From NCBI GenBank assembly GCA_958298945.1, contig OY282608.1:77362806-77426805 (forward strand): a DNA stretch of 64,000 nucleotides. The letters are read 5' to 3'. Shown here piece after piece: positions 56,546-64,000 of this stretch (position 1 is its first letter; every line of letters starts with the position of its first letter). Made by a program: the position numbers and the translations under genes. A model generated the notes under the pieces. That model was not told the DNA's origin. It ran no database searches and saw only the letters and a list, made by a program, of their open reading frames with translations. This stretch comes from Atherix ibis (taxonomy: Eukaryota; Arthropoda; Insecta; Diptera; Athericidae).

Positions 56546-59440
56546 GGTTTGTTGGTTTGTTGGTTTGTTGGTTTGTTGGTTTGCTGGCTGGTTGGTTTGT
56601 TGACTTGTTGGTTTGTTGGTTTGTTGGTTTGCTTGTTTGTTGGATTGTTCATTTGTTGGCTTGTTGGTTTGTTGGTTTGTTGGCTTGTTGGTTTGTTGGT
56701 TTGTTGGTTTGTTGGTTTGTTGGTTTGTTGGTTTGTTGGTTTGTTGGTTTGTTGGTTTGTTGGTTTGTTGGTTTGTTGGTTTGTTGGTTTGTTGGTTTGT
56801 TGGTTTGTTGGTTTGTTGGTTTGTTGGTTTGTTGGTTTCTTGGTTTGTTTGTTTGTGGGTTTGTTGGTTTGTTGGTTTGTTGTTTTGTTGGTTTGTTCGT
56901 TTGTTGGCTTGTTGGTTTGTTGGCTTGTTGGTTTGTTGGTTTGCTTGTTTGTTGGTTTGTTCATTTGTTGGCTTGTTGGTTTGTAGATTTGTTGGTTTGT
57001 TGGTTTGTTGGTTAGTTGGTTTGTTGGTTTGTTGGTTTGTTTGTTTGTTGGTTTGTTCGTTTGTTGGTTTTTTGGTTTGTTGGTTTGTTGGTTTGTTGGT
57101 TTGTTGGTTTGTTCGTTTGTTGGCTTGTTGGTTTGTTGGCTTGTTGGTTTGTTGGTTTGCTTGTTCGTTGGTTTGTTCATTTGTTGGCTTGTTGGTTTGT
57201 AGATTTGTTGGTTTTTTGGTTTGTTGGTTAGTTGGTTTGTTCGTTTGTTGGTTTTTTGGTTTGTTGGTTTGTTGGTTTGTTGGTTTATTGGTTTGTTGGT
57301 TTGTTGGTTTGTTGGTTTGTGGTTGTTTGGTTTGTTGGCTTGTTGGTTTGTTTGTTTGTGGGTTTGTTGGTTTGTTGGGTTGTTGTTTTGTTGGTTTGTT
57401 CGTTTGTTGGTTTTTCGTTTGTTGGCTTGTTGGTTTGTTGGCTTGTTGGTTTGTTGGTTTGTTCGTTTGTTGGCTTGCTGGTTTGTTGGTTTGTTGGCTT
57501 GTTGGTTTGTTGGTTTGTTGGTTTGTTGGTTTGTTGGTTTGTTGATTTGTTGGTTGTTAATTTGTTGGTTTGTTGGTTTGTTGGTTTGTTGGTTTGTTGG
57601 TTTGTTGGTTTGTTGGTTTGTTGGTTTGTTGGTTTGTTGGTTTGTTGGTTTGTTGGTTTGTTGGTTTGTTGGTTTGTTGGTGTGTGGTTTTTTGGTTTGT
57701 TGGCTTGTTGGTTTGTTTGTTTGTGGGTTTGTTGGTTTGTTGGTTTGTTGGTTTGTTGGTTTGTTCGTTTGTTGGTTTGTTCGTTTGTTGGCTTGTTGGT
57801 TTGTTGGCTTGTTGGTTAGTTGGTTTGTTGGTTTGTTGGTTTGTTTGTTTGTTGGTTTGTTCGTTTGTTGGTTTTTTGGTTTGTTGGCTTGTTGGTTTGT
57901 TGGTTTGTTGGTTTATTTGTTTGTTGGTTTGTTGGTTTGTTGGTTTGTTGGTTTGTTCGTTTGTTGGTTTGTTGGTTTGTTGGTTTGTTGGTTTGTTGGT
58001 TTGTTGGTTTGTTGGTTTGTTGGTTTGTTGGTTTGTTGGTTTGCTGGCTGGTTGGTTTGTTGACTTGTTGGTTTGTTGGTTTGTTGGTTTGCTTGTTTGT
58101 TGGTTTGCTCATTTGTTGGCTTGTTGGTTTGTTGGTTTGTTGGCTTGTTGGTTTGTTGGTTTGTTGGTTTGTTGGTTTGTTGGTTTGTTGGTTTGTTGGT
58201 TTGTTGGTTTGTTGGTTTGTTGGTTTGTTGGTTTGTTGGTTTGTTGGTTTGTTGGTTTGTTGGTTTGTTGGTTTGTTGGTTTGTTGGTTTGTTGGTTTGT
58301 TGGTTTGTTGGTTTGTTGGTTTGCTGGTTTGCTGGTTTGTTGGTTTGTTGGTTTGTTAATTTGTGGTTCTTTGGTTTGTTGGTTTGTTGGCTTGTTGGTT
58401 TGTTTGTTTGTGGGTTTGTTGGTTTGTTAATTTGTTGGTTTGTTGGTTTGTTAGTTTGTTGGTTTGTTCGTTTGTTGGCTTGTTGGTTTGTTGGCTTCTT
58501 GGTTAGTTGGTTTGTTGGTTTGTTGGTTTGTTTGTTTGTTGGTTTGTTCGTTTGTTGGTTTTTTGGTTTGTTGGTTTGTTGGTTTGTTGGTTTGTTGGTT
58601 TGTTGGTTTGTTGGTTTGTTGGTTTGTTTGTTTGTTGGTTTGTTCGTTTGTTGGTTTTTTGGTTTGTTGGCTTGTTGGCTTGTTGGTTTGTTGGTTTGTT
58701 GGCTTGTTGGTTTGTTCGTTTGTTGGTTTGTTGGTTTGTTGGTTTGTTGGTTTGTTGGTTTGTTGGTTTATTGGTTTGTTTGTTTGTTGGTTTGTTCGTT
58801 TGTTGGCTTGTTGGTTTGTTGGCTTGTAGGCTTGTTGGTTTGTTGGTATGTTGGTTTGTTGGTTTGTTGGTTTGTTGGTTTGTTGGTTTGTTGGTTTGTT
58901 GGTTTGTTAGTTTGTTGGTTTGTTCGTTTGTTGGTTTGTTGGTTTGTTGGTTTGTTGGTTTTTCGGTTTGTTGCCTTGTTAGTTTGTTGGTTTGTTGGTT
59001 TGCTGGTTTGTTGGTTTATTCGTTTGTTGGTTTTTTGGTTTGTTCGTTTGTTGGTTTGTTGGTTTATTGGTTTGTTGGCATGTTCGTTATTGGCTTGTTG
59101 ATTTGTTGGCTTGTTGGCTTGTTGGTTTGTTTGTTTGCTGGTTTGTTGGTTTGTTGGTTTGTTGGTTTGTTGGTCTGTTGGTTTGTTGGTTTGTTGGTTT
59201 GTTGGTTTGTTGGTTTGTTGGTTTGTTGGTTTGTTGGTTTGTTGGTTTGTTGCTTTGTTAGTTTGTTGGTTTGTTGGTTTGTTCGTTTGTTCGTTTATTG
59301 GCTTGTTGGTTTGTTGGCTTGTTGGCTTGTTGGTTTGTTGATTTGTTCGTTTGTTCATTTGTTGGCTTGTTGGTTTGTTGGCTTGTTGGCTTGTTGGTTT
59401 GTTGGTTTGTTCGTTATTGGCTTGTTGGTTTGTTGGTTTG
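56546..59440. repeat. 2.87-kb dimer unit, copy B
   Basis: Partner of 53,690-56,545 and abuts it. Gains relative to copy A are single 8-bp units at several points. After 59,440 a further CGTTATTGGC site (59,459) and CGCTGG/GTTCGTTGG sequence replace the GCTGGCTGG that would start a third dimer, so the series ends. Confidence 0.9.
58145..58323. repeat. Longest perfect TTGGTTTG tract noticed, about 22 units
   Basis: 179 bases with no variant, bounded as in the copy at 55,272-55,442. The one-unit length difference between the two is direct evidence of slippage or in-register exchange inside a perfect tract. Confidence 0.9.
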
Positions 59441-60489
59441 TTGGTTTGTTGGTTTGTTCGTTATTGGCTTGTTGGTTTGTTGGCTTGTTGGCTTGTTGGT
59501 TTGTTGGTTTGTTTGTTTGTTGGTTCGCTGGTTTGTTGGTTTGTTGGTTTGTTGGTTCGTTGGTTTGTTGGTTTGTTGGTTTGTTGGTTTGTTGGTTTGT
59601 TGGTTTGTTGGTTTTTGTTAGTTTGTTGGTTTGTTGGTTTGTTGGTTTGTTGGTTTGTTGGTTTGTTGGTTTGTTGGTTTGTTGGTTTGTAGGTTTGTTG
59701 GTTTGTTGGTTTGTAGGTTTGTTGGTTTGTTGGTTTGTTGGTTTGTTGGTTTATTTGTTTGCTGGTTTATTGGTTTGTTGGTTTGTTCGTTTGTTCGTTT
59801 GTTGGTTTGTTGGTTTGTTGGTTTTTTGGTTTGTTGGTTTGCTGGTTTGTTGATTTGTTGGTTTGTTGGTTTGTTGGTTTGTTGGTTTGTTGGTTGGTTC
59901 ATTTGTTGGTTTGTTGGTTTTTTTATTTGTTGGTTTGTTGGTTTGTTCGTTTGTTCGTTTGTTGGCTTGTTTGTTTATTGGTTTGTTGATTTGTTGGTTT
60001 GTTGGTTTGTTGGTTTTTTGGTTTGTTGGTTTGTTGGTTTGTTGGTATGTTGGTTTGTTGCTTTGTTGGTTTGTTGGTTTGTTGGTTTGTTGGTTTGTTC
60101 GTTTGTTCGTTTGTTGGCTTGTTGGTTTGTTGGTTTGTTCGTTTGTTCGTTTGTTGGCTTGTTGGTTTGTTGGCTTGTTGGTTACTTAGTTTGTTGGTTT
60201 GTTTGTTTGTTGATTTGTTTGTTTGTTGGTTTTTTGGATTGTTGGTTTGTTGTTTTGTTGGTTTGTTTGTTTGTTGGTTTGTTGGTTTGTTCGTTTTTTG
60301 GCTTGTTGGTTTGTTGGCTTGTTGGCTTGTTGGTCTCTTTGTTTGTTTGTTTGTTGGTTTGTTGGTTTGTTGGTTTATTTATTTGTTGGTTTGTTGGTTT
60401 GTTTGTTTGTTGGTTTGTTGGTTTGTTAGTTTGTTGGTTTGTTGGTTTGTTTGTTTGTTGGTTTGTTCGTTTGTTGGTTTGTTGGTTTG

Positions 60490-60860
60490 TTGGCTTGTTG
60501 GCTTGTTGGCATGTTGGTTTGTTGGTTTGTTGGTTTGTTAGTTTGTTGGTTTGTTGGATTGTTGGCTTGTTGGCTTGTTGGCTTGTTGGTTTGTTGGTTT
60601 GTTGGTTTGTTGGTTTGTTGGTTTGTTGGTTTGTTGGTTTGTTGGTTTTTTAGTTTGTTGGTTTGTTGGTTTGTTGGTTTTTTGGTTTGTTTGTTTGTTG
60701 GTTTGTTGGCTTGTCGGTTTGTTGGTTTGTTGGTTTATTTGTTTGTTGGTTTGTTGGTTTATTGGTTTGTTGGTTTGTTGGTTTGTTGGTTTGTTGGTTT
60801 GTTGGTTTGTTATTTTGTTGTTTTGTTGGTTTGTTGGTTTGTTGGTTTGTTGGTTTGTTG
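60490..60860. repeat. Segment recurring at the window end (+3.14 kb)
   Basis: GGCATG (60,510/63,658, spacing 3,148), TTTTTTAGTTTG (near 60,645/63,785, spacing 3,140), TTGTCGG and TTATTTTG/TTAGTTTG (60,811/63,951) recur in order. The partner runs to the last base of the window, so its true end is unseen. Confidence 0.8.
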
Positions 60861-61878
60861 GTTTGTTGGTTTGTTGGTTTGTTGGTTTGTTGGTTTGATG
60901 GTTTGTTGGTTTGTTGGCTTGTTGGTTTGTTGGTTTGTTGGCTTGCTGGTTTGTTTGTTTGTTGGTTTGTTGGTTTGTTGGTTTGTTGGTTTGTTGGTTT
61001 GTTGGTTTGTTGGTTTGTTGGTTTGTTGGTTTGTTGGTTTGTTGGTTTGTTGGTTTGTTGGTTTGTTGGTTTGTTGGTTTGTTGGTTTGATGGTTTGTTG
61101 ATTTCTTGGCTTGTTGGTTTGTTGACTTGTTGGTTTGTTGGTTTGTTGGTTTGTTGGTTTGTTTGTTTGTTGGCTTGTTTGTTTGTTGGCTTGTTGGTTT
61201 GTTGGTTTGTTAGCTTGTTGGTTTGTTGGTTTGTTGGTTTGTTGGTTTGTTGGTTTGTTGGTTTGTTGGTTTGTTGGTTTGTTGGTTTGTTGGTTTGTTG
61301 GTTTGTTGGTTTTTTGGTTTGTTGGTTTGTTGGTTTTTTGGTTTGTTTGCTTGTTGGTTTGTTGGTTTGTGAATTTGTTGGTTTTTTGGTTTGTTGGTTT
61401 GTTGGGTTGTTAGTTTGTTGGTTTGTTCGTTTGTTGGTTTGTTGGTTTGTTGGCTTGTTGGTTTGTTGGTTTGTTGGTTTGTTGGTTTGTTGGTTTATTT
61501 GTTTGTTGGTTTGTTGGTTTGTTGGCTTGTTGGTTTGTTGGTTAATTTGTTTGTTGGTTTGTTGGTTTGTTGGTTTGTTTGTTTGTTGGTTTGTTCGTTT
61601 GTTGGCTTGTTGGTTTGTTGCTTTGTTGGATTGTTGTTTTGTTTGTTTGTTGGTTTGTTGGTTTGTTGGTTTGTTGGTTTGTTGGTTCGTTGGTTTGTTG
61701 GTTTGTTGGTTTGTTGGTTTGTTGGTTTGTTGGCTTGTTGGTTTGTTGGCTTGTTGGCTTGTTGGTTTGTTGGTTTGTTGGTTTGTTGGTTTGTTGGTTT
61801 GTTGGTTTGTTGGTTTGTTGGCTTGTTGGTTTGTTGGTTTGTTGGTTTGTTGGTTTGTTGGTTTGTTAGTTTGTTGGT

Positions 61879-62000
61879 TTGTTTGTTTGTTTGTAGTTTG
61901 TTGGTTTGTTGGTTTGTTGGTTTGTTGGTTTTTTGGTTTGTCAGTTTGTTGGTTTGTTGGTTTGTTGGGTTGTTGGTTTGTTGGTTTGTTGGTTTGTTGG
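61879..62000. repeat. Short segment recurring at 63,512-63,633
   Basis: TTGTAGTTTG (61,892/63,525), TTTTTTGGTTTGTCA (c at 61,942/63,575) and TTGGGTTG recur at a constant +1,633. TTTGTCAG in one copy is TTTGTCAA in the other. Confidence 0.75.
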
Positions 62001-62219
62001 TTTGTTGGTTTGTTCGTTTGTTGGTTTGTTGGTTTGTTGGTTTGTCCGTTTGTTGATTTGATGGTTTGTTGGTTTGTTGGTTTTTTGGTTTATTGGTTTG
62101 TTGATTTGTTGGTTTGTTGGTTTGCTGGTTTGTTGGTTTGTTGGTTTCTTGCTTTGTTGGTTTGTAGGATTGTTGGTTTGTTGGTTTGTTGGTTTGTTGG
62201 TTTGTTGGTTTGTTGGTTT

Positions 62220-63010
62220 GTTGGTTTTGTTCGTTTGTTGGTTTGCTGGTTTGTTTGTTTGTTGGTTTGTTAGTTTGTTGGATTGTTGGTGTGTTGGTTT
62301 GTTGGTTTGTTGGTTTCTTCGTTTGTGGTTTGTTGGTTTGTTAGTTTGTTGGTTTGTTGGTTTGTTGGTTTGTTGGTTTGTTGGTTTGTTGGTTTGTTGG
62401 TTTGTTGGTTTATTTGTTCGATGGTTTGTTGGCTTATTGGTTTGTTGGTTTGTCTGTTTGTTGGTTTGTTCGTTTGTTGGCTTGTTGGTTTGTTGGCTTG
62501 TTGGCTTGTTGGCTTGTTGGCTTGTTGGTTTGTTGGTTTGTTGGTTTTTTGGTTTGTTGGTTTGTTGGCTTGTTGGCTTGTTTTCTTGTTGGCTTGTTGG
62601 TTTGTAGGTTTATTGGTTTGTTGGTTTGTTGGTTTGTTGGTTTGTTGGTTTTGGTCATTTGTTGGTTTGCTGGTTTGTTTGTTTGTTGGTTTGTTGGTTT
62701 GTTGGTTTGTTGGTTTGTTGGTTTGTTGGTTTGTTGGTTTTGTTCATTTGTTGGTTTGCTGGTTTGTTTGTTTGTTGGTTTGTTGGTTTGTTAGTTTTTT
62801 GGTTTGTTGGTTTGTTGGTTTGTTAGTTTGTTGGTTTGTTGATTTGATGGTTTTATGGTTTGTTGGTTTTTTGGTTTGTTGGTTTGTTGAATTGTTGGTT
62901 TGTTGGTTTGCTGGTTTGTTGGTTTGTTGGTTTGTTGGTTTGTTGGTTTGTAGGTTTGTTGGTTTGTTGGTTTGTTGGTTTGTTGGTTTGTTGGTTTTGT
63001 TCGTTTGTTG
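62220..63010. repeat. Cluster of 9-bp register-shifting units (TTTTGTTCR)
   Basis: TTGGTTTTGTTCG or TTCA, followed by TTTGTTGGTTTGCTGG, occurs with its C at 62,232, 62,745 and 63,002, and as TTTTGGTCA at 62,656. Spacings are 424, 89 and 257 bp; the last two are multiples of 8 plus 1, as expected if each repeat includes one 9-bp unit. Related sites lie in D3 and D4 (for example near 33,787, 36,716 and 41,136). Confidence 0.75.
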
Positions 63011-64000
63011 GTTTGCTGGTTTGTTTGTTTGTTGGTTTGTTGGTTTGTTGGTTTGTTGGTTTGTTGGTTTTTTAATTTGTTGATTTGTTCGTTTGTTGGT
63101 TTGTTGGTTTGTTGGTTTGTTGGTTTTTCGGTTTGTTGGCTTGTTGGTTTGTTGGTTTGTTGGTTTGCTGGTTTGTTGGTTTATTCGTTTGTTGGTTTTT
63201 TGGTTTGTTGGTTTGTTGATTTGTTGGTTTGTTGGTTTGTTGGTTTGTTGGTTTGTTGGTTTGTTCGTTATTGGCTTGTTGATTTGTTGGCTTGTTGGTT
63301 TGTTTGTTTGCTGGTTTGTTGGTTTGTTGGTCTGTTGGTTTGTTGGTTTGTTGGTTTGTTGGTTTGTTGGTTTGTCGGTTTGTTGGTTTGTTGGTTTATT
63401 TGTTTGTTGGTTTGTTGGTTTGTTGGTTTGTTCGTTTGCTCGTTTATTGGCTTGTTGGTTTGTTGGCTTGTTGGCTTGTTGGTTTGTTGATTTGTTAGTT
63501 TGTTGGTTTGTTTGTTTGTTTGTTTGTAGTTTGTTGGTTTGTTGGTTTGTTGGTTTGTTGGTTTTTTGGTTTGTCAATTTGTTGGTTTGTTGGTTTGTTG
63601 GGTTGTTGGTTTGTTCGTTTGTTGGTTTGTTGGTTTGTTGGCTTGTTGGCTTGTTGGCATGTTGGTTTGTTGGTTTGTTGGTTTGTTAGTTTGTTGGTTT
63701 GTTGGCTTGTTGGCTTGTTGGCTTGTTGGCTTGTTGGTTTGTTGGTTTGTTGGTTTGTTGGTTTGTTGGTTTGTTGGTTTGTTGGTTTTTTAGTTTGTTG
63801 GTTTGTTGGTTTGTTGGTTTTTTGGTTTGTTTGTTTGTTGGTTTGTTGGCTTGTCGGTTTGTTGGTTTGTTGGTTTATTTGTTTGTTGGTTTGTTGGTTT
63901 ATTGGTTTGTTGGTTTGTTGGTTTGTTGGTTTGTTGGTTTGTTGGTTTGTTAGTTTGTTGTTTTGTTGGTTTGTTGGTTTGTTGGTTTGTTGGTTTGTTG

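Larger units (their letters stand above)
51800..59620. repeat. Higher-order domain D5 (2.87-kb dimers)
   Basis: This domain is marked by GTGGTTCTTTGG (52,051, 53,098, 53,408, 55,482 and 58,363), the related GTGGTTGTTTGG (near 54,463 and 57,319) and GTGGTTTTTTGG (near 54,820 and 57,684), and GACTTG (52,909, 53,746, 55,189, 56,602 and 58,062). The first 1.8 kb, up to 53,690, is a transitional mosaic that shares GTGGTTCTTTGG with D4 (43,186 and 47,808). Confidence 0.8.
1..64000 (+). repeat. Satellite array of 8-bp unit TTGGTTTG filling the window
   Basis: Every line of the window is made of head-to-tail TTGGTTTG units or one- to two-base variants, always with the T/G-rich sequence on the + strand; no inverted block was seen. 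About 8,000 units are present and neither array end is reached. Common variants are TTGGCTTG, TTCGTTTG, TTTGTTTG, TTGGTTTA, TTAGTTTG and CTGGTTTG. The + strand lacks stops in canonical units in all three frames, giving (LLVCWFVG)n; the - strand gives (NKPTNQQT)n, broken often by stops from TTA-containing units. Open frames overlap in all three + frames, for example across 10,370-11,175. None carries a recognisable domain, non-repetitive segment or ribosome-binding site, so no CDS is annotated. No stretch of unique DNA longer than a few bases was found, which also accounts for all gene-free intervals. Function is unknown; a structural heterochromatin role is inference. Confidence 0.98.
59620..64000. 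repeat. Higher-order domain D6 (mosaic, open at window end)
   Basis: This domain holds patches of several families: TTCGTTTTTTGG near 60,292, GGCATG near 60,510 and 63,658, TTTTGTTCG/TTTTGTTCA sites between 62,225 and 63,005, CGTTATTGGC at 63,266 within sequence like 56,000-56,450, and TTGTAG/TTTGTCA sites near 61,895 and 63,528. Long stretches of almost pure units occur near 60,960-61,310. The array continues past base 64,000. Confidence 0.65.

Noticed and set aside
1..64000. Telomere array
   Set aside because: The unit has G doublets but does not match the telomere repeats I know (TTAGGG, TTTAGGG, TTAGG, TTGGGG, TTTTGGGG types). Higher-order structure with kilobase blocks is also unlike a telomerase product. 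A subtelomeric location cannot be excluded.
1..64000. CRISPR array or bacterial short tandem repeats
   Set aside because: There are no repeat-spacer alternation, leader or cas genes. Units are directly adjacent, and the length far exceeds bacterial short tandem repeat tracts.
1..64000. Forkhead-like (TGTTTGT) and Runx-like (TGTGGTT) binding sites
   Set aside because: TGTTTGT arises automatically in TTTGTTTG units, and TGTGGTT at the GTGGTT landmarks. In DNA of two letters such short matches carry no information without binding data.
1..64000. Inverted repeats or palindromic arms
   Set aside because: All units have the T/G-rich strand on +. No block of CAAACCAA orientation was seen, so hairpin arms are absent.

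Overview
The whole 64,000-base window is one uninterrupted satellite array built from the 8-bp unit TTGGTTTG (other strand CAAACCAA). I found no protein-coding gene, RNA gene, mobile element, CRISPR array, promoter, origin or unique-sequence island. The array runs off both ends of the window. A homogeneous tandem array this long points to heterochromatic or otherwise repeat-rich DNA of a eukaryote (inference). No lineage can be named from the sequence, and the unit is not a telomere repeat I recognise.

Base use is extremely strand-asymmetric. The + strand is almost only T and G (5 T and 3 G per unit), with sparse C and rarer A where units are mutated. Common variant units are TTGGCTTG, TTCGTTTG, TTTGTTTG, TTGGTTTA, TTAGTTTG, TTGATTTG, TTGGATTG, TTGTTTTG, TTGCTTTG, CTGGTTTG, TCGGTTTG and TTGGTTTT. 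Because 8 is not a multiple of 3, every + frame reads the same octapeptide LLVCWFVG in permuted form. Very long open frames therefore occur in all three + frames at once; they are arithmetic artefacts, not genes.

Above the 8-bp level the variant units form long ordered patterns that recur, so the array is a nested higher-order repeat. Six domains can be told apart by diagnostic variants, with soft boundaries. D1 (1 to about 20,300) has 1.38-, 1.7- and 4.5-kb repeats marked by TTTTACG and GGCATG sites, and its left end reappears near 17,060. D2 (about 20,300-31,340) has successive tandem duplications of 1.84-1.90, 1.64 and 1.459 kb, marked by TTAGATTG and CGTTATTGGC sites. D3 (about 31,340-36,530) is a looser mosaic with D1-like patches and GACTTGCTGG sites. 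D4 (about 36,530-51,800) has 4.4- and 4.6-kb repeats. D5 (about 51,800-59,620) has a 2.86-2.89-kb dimer of 1.41-1.46-kb monomers. D6 (about 59,620-64,000) is a mosaic with 3.14- and 1.63-kb recurrences.

Offsets between paired copies change almost always by multiples of 8, which is what in-register unequal exchange or slippage would leave. Rare 7-, 9-, 10- and 15-bp units shift the register and are inherited as stable landmarks. No genes act together here; the interest lies in the array's architecture, strand asymmetry and apparent evolutionary history. Identities were judged by eye and by landmark spacing, not by alignment software.
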